A stretch of DNA of 64,000 nt from Cuneatibacter caecimuris (lineage in GTDB: Bacteria > Bacillota > Clostridia > Lachnospirales > Lachnospiraceae): NCBI RefSeq assembly GCF_004216775.1, contig NZ_SGXF01000006.1:1-64000 (forward strand), read 5' to 3'. The notes under the pieces were generated by a model, which saw only the letters and a program-made list of their open reading frames with translations, searched no databases and was not told the origin of the DNA. The translations under genes and the position numbers were made by a program. Of the stretch, positions 42,703 through 52,879 are shown piece after piece; position 1 is the stretch's first letter; each line of letters begins with the position of its first letter.

Positions 42703-43463
42703 CAGGAGCTTCATCAGGGCTGGGCTGGGAATTCGTGCAGCAGCTATCCCGGAATTACCCGCATTTGGAAGAGATCTGGGCGGTTGCCCGGCGGAAAGAA
42801 CGGCTGGAACGGCTGCAGGAAAAATGCAATGTAAAAATCAGGCCGGTCTGTCTGGACCTCACAGAAGAAGCCGCTCTGAAAGAGCTGGAATCCATGCTGT
42901 GCAGAGAAAGAAAAAAAGTCTGCTTTTTAATTAATTGCGCTGGTTTTGGAAAGACCGGAGGCGCCGGTCAGATCAAATGGCAGTCTCAGGCGGAAATGTG
43001 CCGTCTGAATACAGAAGCGCTCACGGCAGTTACCTGTATCGCACTGCCCTATATGGTACAACGAGGGAGGATACTGGAAGCTTCTTCCTCTGCGGCTTTT
43101 CTGCCGCAGCCTGGTTTTGCGGCCTATGCGGCCAGTAAATCATACGTGCTTTCCTTTTCCAGAGCGCTGCATCAGGAAATGAAGCCCAGAAGGATTACGG
43201 TGACGGCAGTTTGCCCGGGCCCCATGCGCACGGAGTTTTTTCTGAGGGCTTCCGGGAAGGCGGAGCTGTCCGGAATCAAGCGGTACTTCATGGCAAAGCC
43301 TGGCAAGGTGGCTGCAAAAGCCCTTCGGGATGCCTCCAGAGGAAAGGATATCTCTGTCTATGGGATTTCTATGAAGCTGCTGAGGGCCGCTTCGAAGGCG
43401 CTGCCCCACGCATTGCTCCTGCCCCTGGTCCGTCTGGTTTCCTGGGAAAATACGGAAAAATAA
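42684..43463 (+). CDS. Short-chain dehydrogenase/reductase
   Basis: Classical SDR of 259 residues: cofactor motif TGASSGLG, NCAGFG (NAG motif), the catalytic serine region SSSAAFLPQPG and YAASK (Tyr-x3-Lys). An arginine after the first strand (AVARRKERLERL) suggests NADPH preference. It belongs to the COG0300/DltE-like group. The substrate is unknown. AGGAGGAAC precedes the start. Confidence 0.91.
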   Translation: MGIAIVTGASSGLGWEFVQQLSRNYPHLEEIWAVARRKERLERLQEKCNVKIRPVCLDLTEEAALKELESMLCRERKKVCFLINCAGFGKTGGAGQIKWQSQAEMCRLNTEALTAVTCIALPYMVQRGRILEASSSAAFLPQPGFAAYAASKSYVLSFSRALHQEMKPRRITVTAVCPGPMRTEFFLRASGKAELSGIKRYFMAKPGKVAAKALRDASRGKDISVYGISMKLLRAASKALPHALLLPLVRLVSWENTEK

Positions 43464-43501
43464 ATCAGGTCTGTTTTTTGCAGAAGAGAAAGGATGTTAA
43501 A

Positions 43502-44068
43502 ATGCACAAAGTAAGTAAAGGACATTTCGGCTATCTGAAGTATAAAAAGAAGGTGCAGTTTCTCAAAAGTTTTCTGGTCCTTCTGAGCATTCTGCTGCTG
43601 TTGGGCGTCGGGCTGTGGGAAACGAAATCTATCAAAAACTGGTTTACGATCGTAGCGGTGGTGACGGCGCTCCCTTTTGCCAATTTCCTGGTGGTGTGGC
43701 TGGCGCTGCTCCCTCATCATGGCAGAAGCAGGGAGGAGTATGAGCAGGTGGCTGCGTTAGCGGGAGACGGCCTGCTGAACTGTGAACTGGTGGTGACTTC
43801 CCGGGAAAAAGCCATGCCTCTTCCCTATGCCATTGTGCATGCCAGCGGAATCTACGCATACACAGACCAGAAAAACGCGGATTTGAATAAAATTTCCGAA
43901 TATATCAAAACCATGGAAAAGAGCAACGGCTATGAGGTGCATGTGAAGGTGTTCGGGAATTTTAATCAGTTTCTGAAGCGGCTGAAGGAACTGCCGGCAG
44001 AATCCAGAGATGAGGTGCCGGAGGACCAGCTGAAAGTAGAAGGTGTGCTGCGCGCCATATCTATGTGA
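43502..44068 (+). CDS. Unknown membrane protein with two transmembrane helices
   Basis: ATG 43502 after GAAAGGATG gives 188 residues. A basic N-terminus (GHFGYLKYKKK) precedes two hydrophobic segments (about 23-41 and 50-70), and then a soluble domain (75-188) with KIKT/YEVHVKVFGNFNQFL. I know similar proteins from Clostridia only as hypothetical. The frame is open far upstream inside the SDR gene, which is a shadow. Confidence 0.82.
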   Translation: MHKVSKGHFGYLKYKKKVQFLKSFLVLLSILLLLGVGLWETKSIKNWFTIVAVVTALPFANFLVVWLALLPHHGRSREEYEQVAALAGDGLLNCELVVTSREKAMPLPYAIVHASGIYAYTDQKNADLNKISEYIKTMEKSNGYEVHVKVFGNFNQFLKRLKELPAESRDEVPEDQLKVEGVLRAISM

Positions 44069-44082
44069 TATATGGAGGAGAT

Positions 44083-45081
44083 ATGCAGGAACTGAAGGCG
44101 GGGCGCAATGAAGCAGGGCAGCGGCTGGACAAGCTGTTGGCCAAGTATCTGCCAAAAGCGCCGAAAAGTTTTTATTATAAAATGCTGCGCAAGAAAAATA
44201 TTACGCTGAATGGCAGAAAAGCGGCAGGAAATGAAATTATGAAGGAAGGGGATCTGATCCGGCTTTTTCTTTCAGAGGAAACGATTGAAAAATTTTCCGG
44301 ACACCCAGAGCAGATCCCTGGGCGTCTTCCGGATAAATGGAGGCCGCAGGTGATTTTTGAAACCCGGGACGCTCTGTTTTTGAATAAACCGGCAGGGCTG
44401 CTATCGCAGAAAGCTTCGCCGGAGGATATTTCGGCGGTAGACTATCTGCTGGATTATCTGCTGAGCAGCGGCGGGTTAAAACCGGAGGAACTGAAATCGT
44501 TCCGGCCAGGGATCTGCAACCGGTTGGACCGGAACACCAGCGGCCTGCTGGCGGCAGGCAAATCCCTGGCCGGGCTGCAGGAACTGAATAAAATGTTTCA
44601 TGACCGCACAATGGAGAAGTATTATCTGGCACTTGTGGCAGGTGAAATGCGGCAGGGACGCCGTGTCAGAGGATGGCTGGTTAAGGATGAGACGGGCAAC
44701 CAGGTCCGGATACTGGATCAGGCAGCGGAGGGAACCGCGATGATTGACACTGCCTATGAACCGCTGAAAGCAGGGCGCGGCTGCACGCTTTTAAAAGTGG
44801 AACTGATCACCGGACGCTCACACCAGATCCGGGCGCACCTAGCATATCTGGGCCATCCCATCATTGGAGATACCAAGTATGGCAGAGAACAGATTAACCG
44901 GAGCTATAGGGAGAAATACGGCCTTCGCTTCCAGCTTCTTCACTCCTGGCAGATGAAGCTGCCCGAACTTTCCGGGGTTTTGTCGGAACTATCAGGAAAA
45001 TGCCTGGAAGCGCCTTTACCGGGTCACTGGAAACCAGTGCTGGACGGGGCTGGAATCCATTTTCCGCCCGGTATGGAATGA
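44083..45081 (+). CDS. RluA family pseudouridine synthase
   Basis: S4 domain (RLDKLLAKYLPKAPKSFYYKML) and RluA catalytic domain: FLNKPAGLLSQK, NRLDRNTSGLL with the nucleophile Asp, and LITGRSHQIRAHLAYLGHP. ATG 44083 with GGAGGAG is chosen, giving 332 residues; extension to 44065 is unlikely. It is a second RluA-type enzyme besides the damaged rluD at 61.8 kb; RluC-like specificity is possible. Confidence 0.92.
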   Translation: MQELKAGRNEAGQRLDKLLAKYLPKAPKSFYYKMLRKKNITLNGRKAAGNEIMKEGDLIRLFLSEETIEKFSGHPEQIPGRLPDKWRPQVIFETRDALFLNKPAGLLSQKASPEDISAVDYLLDYLLSSGGLKPEELKSFRPGICNRLDRNTSGLLAAGKSLAGLQELNKMFHDRTMEKYYLALVAGEMRQGRRVRGWLVKDETGNQVRILDQAAEGTAMIDTAYEPLKAGRGCTLLKVELITGRSHQIRAHLAYLGHPIIGDTKYGREQINRSYREKYGLRFQLLHSWQMKLPELSGVLSELSGKCLEAPLPGHWKPVLDGAGIHFPPGME

Positions 45082-45101
45082 TGTAAGGAAGGTAAGAAAT
45101 T

Positions 45102-45650
45102 ATGGCTACCTGGAATACAAGAGGACTTCGGGGCTCTGCGCTGGAAGAGCTTTTGAATTATACCAATGAACGCTACCGACAGCAAAAACTGGCGTTGATC
45201 CAGAAAATTCCCACTCCAATCAAACCTATCCGCATTGAAAAAGAGAGCCGCCATATCACGCTGGCGTATTTTGACCAGAAGAGTACAGTGGACTATATCG
45301 GTACGGTCCAGGGAATACCTGTGTGTTTTGACGCAAAAGAATGTGCGGCGGACACGTTTCCCCTTCAAAATGTCCACGCTCATCAGATCCAGTTTATGGG
45401 AGAATTTGAAGAGCAGGAAGGGATTGCTTTTATCATTCTCTATTTCAGCAGCCGGGACGAATGCTATTATGTGCCGTTCAGAGAACTGCAGAAATTCTGG
45501 AACCGCAGCCAGGGAGGCGGCAGAAAAAGTTTTACTTATGCCGAGATGGACCGTTCCTACAGAGTGCCGGTCACGGGAGGAGGAATGCTGCATTATCTGG
45601 AATTGCTTCAGAAAGACCTGGATGAACGGAGAGTGCAGGAAAACAGTTGA
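45102..45650 (+). CDS. recU: Holliday junction resolvase RecU
   Basis: Firmicutes resolvase acting with RuvAB. The 182 residues show the N-terminal NTRGLRGSALEELLN, catalytic D64 in STVDYIG and the D77/K79 pair in CFDAKEC, then HAHQIQFMGEFEEQEGIAF. Length is close to the usual 180-200. A pbp gene often accompanies recU; not here. The his operon promoter lies over its stop codon. Confidence 0.94.
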   Translation: MATWNTRGLRGSALEELLNYTNERYRQQKLALIQKIPTPIKPIRIEKESRHITLAYFDQKSTVDYIGTVQGIPVCFDAKECAADTFPLQNVHAHQIQFMGEFEEQEGIAFIILYFSSRDECYYVPFRELQKFWNRSQGGGRKSFTYAEMDRSYRVPVTGGGMLHYLELLQKDLDERRVQENS

Positions 45651-45675
45651 CAAATATCTGGATCTATTTTATAAT
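45647..45675 (+). promoter_or_regulatory. Consensus sigma-A promoter of the histidine operon
   Basis: TTGACA (45647-45652), 17 bp, TATAAT (45670-45675). The -35 includes the recU stop codon (45648-45650). The leader to hisZ is only about 50 bp, too short for a T-box. Confidence 0.9.
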
Positions 45676-45728
45676 CCACTTGTATTTAGTATCATATTAG
45701 CAGAGTAAAGTATGAAAGCGGGTGCGTT

Positions 45729-47015
45729 ATGCAGCAAAAGCAGTTATTACATACGCCGGAGGGTGTGCGCGATCTGTACCATGAGAGCTGTGCCAGGAAG
45801 CTGACCGTTCAGGAAGCAGTTCTGCGCCAGCAGAGGCTTTATGGGTACAGAAGCATCCAGACTCCTACCTTTGAATTTTTTGATATTTTCAGCCAGGAGC
45901 GGGGAAGCGTAAGTTCCAGAGAAATGTATAAATTTTTTGACCGTGAAGGGAATACTCTGGTGCTCCGCCCGGATATGACCCCTTCCGTAGCGCGCTGTGC
46001 GGCGAAATATTTTATGGATGAAGAAATGCCGCTGCGGTTCTGTTACTGCGGCAATACCTTTATCAATAATTCCAGCTATCAGGGCAGACTAAAGGAAGTG
46101 ACCCAGATGGGGGCGGAACTGGTGGGGGATGAGACATCAGATGCGGACGGAGAAATGATCGCCATGCTGATTTCCTGTCTGAAATCCGCCGGTCTGGAAG
46201 AATTCCAGGTAGAAATCGGCCATATTGATTTTTTTAACGGACTGATGGAAGAAGCAGAATTAGCATCAGATGAAATAGAAAATCTCAGGGAACTCATTGA
46301 AAATAAAAACTATTTTGGCGTGGAGGAACTTCTGCTTTCCAAAGATCTGAAGGAAGATTTAAAAGAAGCAATTATGAAGATACCACAGCTGTTCGGATCT
46401 CTGGATCAAATTCAGGAGGCCCGGAACATGACCTCAAATCCCAGGGCGCTGCAGGCGATTGACAGGTTGGAAAAACTGTATGATATTCTGGAACTTTACG
46501 GTCTGGAACGTTATGTGAGCTTTGATCTGGGAATGCTTGGAAAGTTCCGCTATTATACAGGAATTATTTTTAAAGCCATGACATACGGTACCGGGGAACC
46601 GATAGCTACCGGCGGGCGCTATGACAGACTGATGGAACAGTTTGGGAAAAAGGCTGCGTCAGTAGGCTGCGCGATCGTAGTGGATTCCCTTTTGATGGCT
46701 CTGGACCGGCAAAAAATCAACCTGGATACAGATCTGGACTGCCAGATCCTGCTCTATGACAGAAGCCGCCGGGAAGAAGCGGTCCGCCTGGCCGGAGAGC
46801 TGCGTCTGGAGGGGCTTCAGATACAGCTGATGAAGGAATATAGAGAGAAGCGCCTGGAAGACTATGTTCAGCTGGCCAGAAGAAGTTCCGTGAGCAGAGT
46901 GCTCTATCTGGAAGCCGGAAAAGACAGTCTGCAGCAGGTGGAAATCGCCACCGGCAGAAGAAGCTGCCTGGAACCGGGAGAATATCTGAGACTGATCAGG
47001 GAGGGCGGACGATGA
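45729..47015 (+). CDS. hisZ: ATP phosphoribosyltransferase regulatory subunit HisZ
   Basis: HisRS-like protein that forms a complex with short-form HisG and carries the histidine feedback site. It has class II synthetase motifs ([52 protein letters not shown]) without the tRNA-binding C-terminal domain. The 428 residues are somewhat long for the family. It overlaps hisG by four bases. Confidence 0.93.
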   Translation: MQQKQLLHTPEGVRDLYHESCARKLTVQEAVLRQQRLYGYRSIQTPTFEFFDIFSQERGSVSSREMYKFFDREGNTLVLRPDMTPSVARCAAKYFMDEEMPLRFCYCGNTFINNSSYQGRLKEVTQMGAELVGDETSDADGEMIAMLISCLKSAGLEEFQVEIGHIDFFNGLMEEAELASDEIENLRELIENKNYFGVEELLLSKDLKEDLKEAIMKIPQLFGSLDQIQEARNMTSNPRALQAIDRLEKLYDILELYGLERYVSFDLGMLGKFRYYTGIIFKAMTYGTGEPIATGGRYDRLMEQFGKKAASVGCAIVVDSLLMALDRQKINLDTDLDCQILLYDRSRREEAVRLAGELRLEGLQIQLMKEYREKRLEDYVQLARRSSVSRVLYLEAGKDSLQQVEIATGRRSCLEPGEYLRLIREGGR

Positions 47016-47656
47016 AATATATCACATTTGCTCTGGCAAAGGGACGGTTAGCGAAAAAGGCCATGTCCATGCTGGAGGAAACCGGAATTACCTGTGAGGA
47101 GATGAAAGATGATTCCTCCAGAAAATTGATTTTTGTCAATGAGGAGCTGAAACTGAAATTTTTTCTGGCCAAGGCAACTGATGTTCCGACTTATGTAGAA
47201 TACGGCGCTGCGGACATCGGCATAGTGGGCAAAGATACAATTCTGGAAGAAGGCCGGAAGCTCTATGAGGTGGTGGATCTGGGAATTGGAAAATGCCGGA
47301 TATGCGTGGCCGGACCGGCGTCGGCCAGAGAGCTGCTGCAGCACCATGAGCTGATCCGGGTGGCTACAAAATATCCTAATATTGCCAAGGACTATTTTTA
47401 TAACAAAAAACATCAGACAGTGGAAATCATCAAGTTGAACGGTTCCATTGAGCTGGCTCCCATTGTGGGACTGTCAGAAGTGATTGTGGATATTGTGGAG
47501 ACAGGCTCTACCCTGCGGGAAAACGGGTTGGAAGTGCTGGAAGAGATCTGCGGCCTTTCCGCGCGCATGGTGGTGAATCAGGTGAGCATGAAAATGGAGC
47601 AGGAACGGATCGGCAGGATTATCGAGGCACTTCGCCTCGTTTCACGGAACCGGTAG
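47012..47656 (+). CDS. hisG: ATP phosphoribosyltransferase, short form
   Basis: First step of histidine synthesis. The 214 residues are the HisZ-dependent short form, without the C-terminal regulatory domain. Motifs: [23 protein letters not shown], and the PRPP-binding segment [20 protein letters not shown]. Confidence 0.95.
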   Translation: MKYITFALAKGRLAKKAMSMLEETGITCEEMKDDSSRKLIFVNEELKLKFFLAKATDVPTYVEYGAADIGIVGKDTILEEGRKLYEVVDLGIGKCRICVAGPASARELLQHHELIRVATKYPNIAKDYFYNKKHQTVEIIKLNGSIELAPIVGLSEVIVDIVETGSTLRENGLEVLEEICGLSARMVVNQVSMKMEQERIGRIIEALRLVSRNR

Positions 47657-47665
47657 GAGGATGCT

Positions 47666-48964
47666 ATGAGAATACTGAAATTAAACGAAGAGAATAAGAA
47701 AAACCTGCTGGAGGATCTTTTGAAAAGAGACCCCAACCACTATACGCAGTACGCGGATGCGGTTCAGGTGATCGTAGATACGGTAAAGGCAGAAGGAGAC
47801 AGGGCGCTTTTTGCCTATACAGAAAAATTTGATCATGCCATCGTAACAGCGGAGAATGTTCGTGTTACAGAAGATGAGCTGCAGGAAGCCATGGACCAGG
47901 TGGATCCGGAGCTGGTGGAAGTAATGAAAAGGGCGCTGGTTAATATCAGGTCCTATCATGAAAAACAAAAGCGGTATTCCTGGTTTGACACCAGGCCTGA
48001 CGGCAGCATTCTGGGGCAGAAAATTACCCCATTGGCCAGCGTAGGCGTTTATGTGCCGGGAGGCAAGGCGGCTTATCCCTCCTCTGTGCTGATGAATATT
48101 GTGCCTGCACAGGTGGCGGGAGTCTCCCAAATTGTGATGGTAACGCCCTGCAACGCCCAGGGAAAAGTGAATCCTGTCACTCTGGTGGCAGCTCATCTTG
48201 CAGGGGCCACGCAAGTATATAAAGCGGGCGGCGCCCAGGCGGTGGCAGCGCTGGCCTTTGGGACAGAATCCATACCCAGAGTGGACAAGATTGTGGGTCC
48301 CGGGAATATTTATGTGGCGCTGGCTAAGAAGGCGGTATACGGACATGTGAGCATCGACAGTATCGCGGGCCCCAGCGAGATCCTGGTGATTGCAGATGAG
48401 ACTGCGAATCCCCGGTATGTGGCGGCCGATTTGCTGTCTCAGGCAGAACACGATGAACTGGCCAGTGCGATTCTAGTGACCACCAGCCAGAAACTGGCGG
48501 AAGAAGTGGCGGGAGAGGTTGATCAATTTCTGCAGGAGCTGTCCAGAAAAGAAATTCTGGAGAAATCTCTGGAGAATTACGGATACATTCTTGTAGTGGA
48601 TTCTCTTCAGGAGGCCGTGGATACCGCCAACGATATCGCATCGGAGCATCTGGAAATTGTCACTGCAAATCCGTTTGAAGTGATGACGAAAATCAGGAAC
48701 GCAGGAGCAATTTTCCTGGGCCAGTACAGCTCAGAGCCTCTGGGGGATTACTTTGCAGGCCCCAATCATGTTCTGCCTACCAATGGTACAGCCAAGTTTT
48801 TCTCTCCCCTGAATGTGGATGATTATGTAAAAAAATCCAGCATTATCTACTACTCCAAAGAGGCGCTGGAACCGGTGCATGAAGATATCATCAAGTTTGC
48901 CGAAGCAGAGCATTTGACGGCTCACGCAAATTCTATCAGAGTCAGATTTGAAGGAAAGGAATGA
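47666..48964 (+). CDS. hisD: Histidinol dehydrogenase
   Basis: Zinc enzyme for the last two oxidation steps to histidine. The 432 residues contain YVPGGKAAYPSSVLMN, KIVGPGNIYVALAKK, IAGPSEILVIAD and LLSQAEHDELASA, and the C-terminal GPNHVLPTNGTAKF. It starts nine bases after hisG with GGAGG present. Confidence 0.96.
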   Translation: MRILKLNEENKKNLLEDLLKRDPNHYTQYADAVQVIVDTVKAEGDRALFAYTEKFDHAIVTAENVRVTEDELQEAMDQVDPELVEVMKRALVNIRSYHEKQKRYSWFDTRPDGSILGQKITPLASVGVYVPGGKAAYPSSVLMNIVPAQVAGVSQIVMVTPCNAQGKVNPVTLVAAHLAGATQVYKAGGAQAVAALAFGTESIPRVDKIVGPGNIYVALAKKAVYGHVSIDSIAGPSEILVIADETANPRYVAADLLSQAEHDELASAILVTTSQKLAEEVAGEVDQFLQELSRKEILEKSLENYGYILVVDSLQEAVDTANDIASEHLEIVTANPFEVMTKIRNAGAIFLGQYSSEPLGDYFAGPNHVLPTNGTAKFFSPLNVDDYVKKSSIIYYSKEALEPVHEDIIKFAEAEHLTAHANSIRVRFEGKE

Positions 48965-48977
48965 TGGGAGGGGTTTT

Positions 48978-49565
48978 ATGAAACGGATGGCTGCAATTAC
49001 CAGAAATACAACCGAAACCCGGATCTCACTGGAACTGAACCTGGATGGAGCAGGAACAGCAGAAATATCCACCGGTATCGGATTTTTTGACCATATGCTC
49101 AACAGCTTTGCCCGGCATGGCATGTTCGACTTAAAATTACAGGTGGCAGGGGATCTGGAAGTGGACTGTCACCATACGATCGAAGATGTCGGAATTGTTC
49201 TGGGGCAGGCAATCAAACAGGCTGTGGGCGATAAAAAATCCATGAAACGCTATGGCTCCATGATTCTGCCCATGGACGAGACACTGGTGTTGTGCGCAGT
49301 GGACCTGTCCGGACGGCCTTATTTTGGGTATCAGGCAGAGTTTCACTCCGAACGGATCGGAAATTTCGATACAGAAATGATAAAAGAATTTTTTTATGCC
49401 GTTTCTTACAGTGGGGCGATGAATCTTCACCTGAGGCAGCTGGCCGGAGAGAACGCCCACCATATTGCTGAGGGGATGTTCAAGGCTTTTGCCAGAGCGC
49501 TGGATGAGGCCACGTCCCTGGATGCGCGGATTCAGGAAGTGCTCTCCACAAAAGGCAGCCTGTGA
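48978..49565 (+). CDS. hisB: Imidazoleglycerol-phosphate dehydratase
   Basis: Manganese enzyme of 195 residues. Metal-binding histidine motifs are FFDHML, DCHHTIEDVGI and ENAHHIAE. ATG 48978 follows GGGAGGGG; the frame extends to 48948 but lacks family similarity there. It is monofunctional, lacking the phosphatase domain of the enteric HisB. Confidence 0.95.
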   Translation: MKRMAAITRNTTETRISLELNLDGAGTAEISTGIGFFDHMLNSFARHGMFDLKLQVAGDLEVDCHHTIEDVGIVLGQAIKQAVGDKKSMKRYGSMILPMDETLVLCAVDLSGRPYFGYQAEFHSERIGNFDTEMIKEFFYAVSYSGAMNLHLRQLAGENAHHIAEGMFKAFARALDEATSLDARIQEVLSTKGSL

Positions 49566-49575
49566 GGAGGAAAAG

Positions 49576-50304
49576 ATGAAATTATATCCTGCGATTGATT
49601 TAAAAGATGGAAAATGTGTGCGCCTGACCCAGGGCGCTTTCGAAGATATTACGGTTTATTCGGACCGGCCTTGGGAAATGGCTGAAAAGTGGGAACGCTG
49701 TGGAGCAGGCTTTCTGCACCTGGTGGACCTGGACGGGGCAAAATACGGACGAGGCGTGAACCGGAATGTAATCGCAAAAATTGCCGAACGGCTGCAGATC
49801 CCTATCCAGCTGGGCGGCGGTATCCGCACGGAGAAAGATATCAGAGAAGTGCTGAATTTAGGCGTAAGCCGGGTGATTATAGGGACCAAGGCTGTGGAAC
49901 GGCCGGAGTTTCTGGGAGAAATGGCAGAACTGTTCGGTCCGGAGCGGATTGTGGCAGGAATCGACGCAAAAAACGGCATGGTGGCAGTGAACGGATGGGA
50001 AAAGACCAGCACGGTAACAGCCCTGGAGCTGGGCGGACTCATGAAATCCATGGGTATCCCCACCATTGTATATACCGATATATCCAGGGACGGAATGCTG
50101 CAGGGCCCAAATGTGGAAGCTACCAGGGCTTTATCGGAAGCTGCCGGCGTGAACGTCATCGCTTCCGGAGGAGTGAGCTCCATGGAAGATTTAAGACGGA
50201 TTGAACAAGCCGGTATCCATGGCGCCATCATCGGCAAAGCGCTTTATGAGAACCGCATTGCATTGGAAAAAGCAGTGCAGGAGTTTGAAAGAGGGACAGT
50301 ATGA
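49576..50304 (+). CDS. hisA: Phosphoribosylformimino-AICAR ribotide isomerase
   Basis: TIM-barrel isomerase. ATG 49576 behind GAGGAGG gives 242 residues: [15 protein letters not shown] with the first catalytic Asp, [12 protein letters not shown] and [15 protein letters not shown] with the second, then [11 protein letters not shown]. It overlaps hisIE by four bases. hisH and hisF, commonly placed around hisA, are absent. Confidence 0.95.
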   Translation: MKLYPAIDLKDGKCVRLTQGAFEDITVYSDRPWEMAEKWERCGAGFLHLVDLDGAKYGRGVNRNVIAKIAERLQIPIQLGGGIRTEKDIREVLNLGVSRVIIGTKAVERPEFLGEMAELFGPERIVAGIDAKNGMVAVNGWEKTSTVTALELGGLMKSMGIPTIVYTDISRDGMLQGPNVEATRALSEAAGVNVIASGGVSSMEDLRRIEQAGIHGAIIGKALYENRIALEKAVQEFERGTV

Positions 50305-51446
50305 GCAAGAGAAAAATTCAGTTGATTCCCACTCTCTATACCGTGGGGGAGAAAGCTTCGCCTGACCGGAACGGATGTTTTTCGGAGAATACCTTTGAAG
50401 CCGCCCTGGGCTGTTTTAATCATGGAGCAGATGGGCTGCTTCTGCTGGACTTGTCTGAAACAGATCAGGATCACGACGCTGCAGTGGCGTGCCAGAAGAA
50501 GATCTGCCGAAAGCTGGACCTTCCCCTCTATCTGGGAGGACATCTGAAACGTCTGGAAGATGTGAAGAAATACCTCTATACAGGAGCCGCCGGCGTGCTG
50601 GGGCTGCCGGGGGATGAACAAGTGTGCCAGGAAGGGGCAGAGCGGTTTGGAAAAGAAAAGGTTCGCATGCTCCCGGAATTATGCTGTGCGGCAAATTTTG
50701 ATGGAGTCAGGCTGCAGGCAGAAGATGAACCGGAATTTATATTTCTGTCTGTTTCTCCGGAAACAGACCTTTTCGGATGGAAGCTCCAGCTGAAATCAGA
50801 AGGTGTCCCAGTGGAATTCTGGGAACAGAAGCTGAGCTGGTCAGATCTGAAAAAGAATTCAGACGGCCTTGTGCCTGCTGTGGTGCAGGATGCTGCAACA
50901 GACGAAGTCCTGATGCTTGCGTACATGAATGAAACGTCCTTCCAGAAGACAGTGGAAAGCGGCAGGATGACTTACTTCAGCAGGAGCAGGCAGAGCCTGT
51001 GGCTGAAAGGAGAGACTTCCGGGCACTTTCAGTATGTAAAATCTCTGACAGCTGACTGCGATTTTGACACACTGCTGGCAAAAGTTCATCAGGTGGGGGC
51101 TGCCTGCCATACAGGCGCCAGAAGCTGCTTCTTCAATGAAGTGGTGAAAAAAGATGATAGAAACACAAATCCCAATAAAGTGTTTGAAGAAGTGTACCAG
51201 GTGATACTGGATCGGAAACTTCATCCAAGGGAAGGATCTTATACAAATTACTTGTTTGATAAGGGAATTGATAAAATTCTGAAAAAGGTGGGAGAGGAAG
51301 CTACAGAAATAGTTATTGCAGCGAAGAATCCAGATCCGGAAGAAATTATATATGAAATTTCTGATTTTCTTTACCATGTCATGGTGCTGATGGCAGAAAA
51401 GGGAGTGACTTGGGAAGAGATTACCCGGGAGTTGGCCAATCGTTAA
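50301..51446 (+). CDS. hisI: HisIE with N-terminal degenerate HisF-like half-barrel
   Basis: Three parts in 381 residues. Residues 1-125 resemble the first half of HisF/His[12 protein letters not shown] in place of the catalytic strand (HisF Asp11 reads Tyr13), [33 protein letters not shown] and [10 protein letters not shown]. Residues about 188-278 are phosphoribosyl-AMP cyclohydrolase (ligand motifs ADCDFDTLL and CHTGARSC). Residues about 294-381 are phosphoribosyl-ATP pyrophosphohydrolase ([15 protein letters not shown]). The HisI and HisE parts look active. The half-barrel lacks the second catalytic Asp and is probably structural or regulatory. It ends the histidine operon. Confidence 0.9.
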   Translation: MSKRKIQLIPTLYTVGEKASPDRNGCFSENTFEAALGCFNHGADGLLLLDLSETDQDHDAAVACQKKICRKLDLPLYLGGHLKRLEDVKKYLYTGAAGVLGLPGDEQVCQEGAERFGKEKVRMLPELCCAANFDGVRLQAEDEPEFIFLSVSPETDLFGWKLQLKSEGVPVEFWEQKLSWSDLKKNSDGLVPAVVQDAATDEVLMLAYMNETSFQKTVESGRMTYFSRSRQSLWLKGETSGHFQYVKSLTADCDFDTLLAKVHQVGAACHTGARSCFFNEVVKKDDRNTNPNKVFEEVYQVILDRKLHPREGSYTNYLFDKGIDKILKKVGEEATEIVIAAKNPDPEEIIYEISDFLYHVMVLMAEKGVTWEEITRELANR

Positions 51447-51488
51447 GCGCGCAGAAATGACAGGCCGCATCAGAGAGAAGGAGGAGAC

Positions 51489-52709
51489 ATGTCAAAAGTA
51501 TTGGATTATTTTTTAGATTATGTGAAATATGACACGCAGTCTAAGGCAAATGAGGATCAGGTGCCCAGCACCAAAAAACAGTACGCCCTGGCCCGCCATC
51601 TGGCAGAACAGCTGAAAGAGATGGGAGCGGAAAACGTGCGCCTGTCCGAAGAACACTGTTATGTCTATGCCACCATACCTGCCACTGCAAAGCAGGAAGT
51701 TCCCTCTCTGGGATTTATTGCCCATATGGATACTTCTCCCGCAGTTTCAGGAAAAGATGTGAAAGCAAGAGTGATACATTATGAAGGCGGAGACATACTG
51801 CTGAATGAAGAAAAGCAGATTGTGATGAAAGCGGCTGAAAATCCTTCGCTGAAGCTGGTGAAAGGGCAGGATCTGGTAGTAACAGACGGAACGACGCTGC
51901 TGGGCGCAGACGATAAAGCGGGAGTTGCGGAAATAATGGCGGCAGCTGAATATTTGCTGGCTCATCCTGAAATCCCTCATGGCGCTGTGCAGATCGGTTT
52001 CACTCCAGACGAAGAAGTGGGGCGCGGCGTTGACTTTTTTGATGTGGAGGGATTTGGCGCTGACTATGCTTACACTGTGGACAGCGGTCCTCTGGGAGAT
52101 CTGGAATTCGAAAACTTTAATGCAGTAAACTATCGTGTGACGGTGACCGGTAAGAGCATTCATCCCGGCAGCGCGAAAGGCGTGATGAAAAATGCGCTTC
52201 TGATGGCAATGGAGTTTCATCAGATGCTGCCGGTATTTGAAAATCCTGCATTCACGGAAGGTTATGAGGGTTTTTATCATCTGGATGAAATGAATGGCTC
52301 TGTGGAAAAGGCTGTAATGGAATATATTATTAGAGATCATGATGCAGAAAAGTTTGATAAGAAAGTGGAACGATTCCAAAAGATTGCAGAATACCTGAAT
52401 GAAAAATATGGAGAAGGAAGTTTCTTGCTGACAGAAGAATGTTCTTACCGAAATATGCGAGAAATGATAGAGCCTCATATGCATCTGATTGATAACGCTA
52501 AAAAGGCAATGGAAAAGCTGGGAATTCCGCCCCTGGTTTCTCCTATCCGCGGCGGAACGGACGGAGCGCGGCTGTCCTATATGGGACTTCCCTGTCCGAA
52601 TCTCTGCACAGGCGGCTGTAACGCTCATGGGAGATTTGAATACGCTTGTGTACAGTCTATGGAGAAAATCGTGGAGCTGATTATAGAGATTATTCGTCTT
52701 TACGCATAA
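51489..52709 (+). CDS. pepT: Tripeptidase T
   Basis: M20 zinc peptidase releasing the N-terminal residue of tripeptides. The 406 residues carry [39 protein letters not shown] and [30 protein letters not shown] precedes the start. It lies 42 bp after hisIE with no terminator seen between, so some read-through from the his operon is likely. Confidence 0.95.
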   Translation: MSKVLDYFLDYVKYDTQSKANEDQVPSTKKQYALARHLAEQLKEMGAENVRLSEEHCYVYATIPATAKQEVPSLGFIAHMDTSPAVSGKDVKARVIHYEGGDILLNEEKQIVMKAAENPSLKLVKGQDLVVTDGTTLLGADDKAGVAEIMAAAEYLLAHPEIPHGAVQIGFTPDEEVGRGVDFFDVEGFGADYAYTVDSGPLGDLEFENFNAVNYRVTVTGKSIHPGSAKGVMKNALLMAMEFHQMLPVFENPAFTEGYEGFYHLDEMNGSVEKAVMEYIIRDHDAEKFDKKVERFQKIAEYLNEKYGEGSFLLTEECSYRNMREMIEPHMHLIDNAKKAMEKLGIPPLVSPIRGGTDGARLSYMGLPCPNLCTGGCNAHGRFEYACVQSMEKIVELIIEIIRLYA

Positions 52710-52720
52710 GTCATCAGAGG

Positions 52721-52833
52721 TTTCGCGGGATTCCCCGCCTTCGGCGTGTCGCAATTAGCGACATAATTCCTTACGCCGCAGTGCGATCCTCCGGAGGGTT
52801 TTATTGCATAAGGAACGCAGTTCCCTATGCAAT
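52721..52833 (-). repeat. Structured intergenic repeat R7
   Basis: Minus-strand copy: palindrome arms TTGCATAGG and CCTTATGCAA (52804-52832), CCTCCGGAGGAT, CTGCGGCG/CGCCGAAG, an inner hairpin GTCGC-TAATT-GCGAC and GAATCCCGC; the right arm of the closing stem is lost next to pepT. Subtype as R2 and R4. It starts 6 bases behind the hairpin at 52839-52879. The 376 bp between pepT and lexA hold this repeat, that hairpin, the broken small gene and its promoter, and an AT-rich palindrome. Confidence 0.88.
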
Positions 52834-52838
52834 AGAAT

Positions 52839-52879
52839 AAGCGATGGGCTATCAGTTCATTACTGGCAACCCATCGCTT
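52839..52879 (-). terminator. Terminator-like hairpin behind the broken small gene
   Basis: Perfect 10-bp stem AAGCGATGGG / CCCATCGCTT with a 21-base loop. On the minus strand it is followed by ATTCTATTG, only a weak T-tract. Confidence 0.6.

Noticed and set aside
45676-45728. T-box or attenuator before hisZ
   Set aside because: The leader is about 50 bases with no T-box core or terminator hairpin.
50301-51446. hisF fragment fused to hisIE by a recent deletion
   Set aside because: The half-barrel has lost the catalytic Asp and has a well-formed linker to HisI, and the frame is clean, which fits an old domain rather than a fresh deletion scar.
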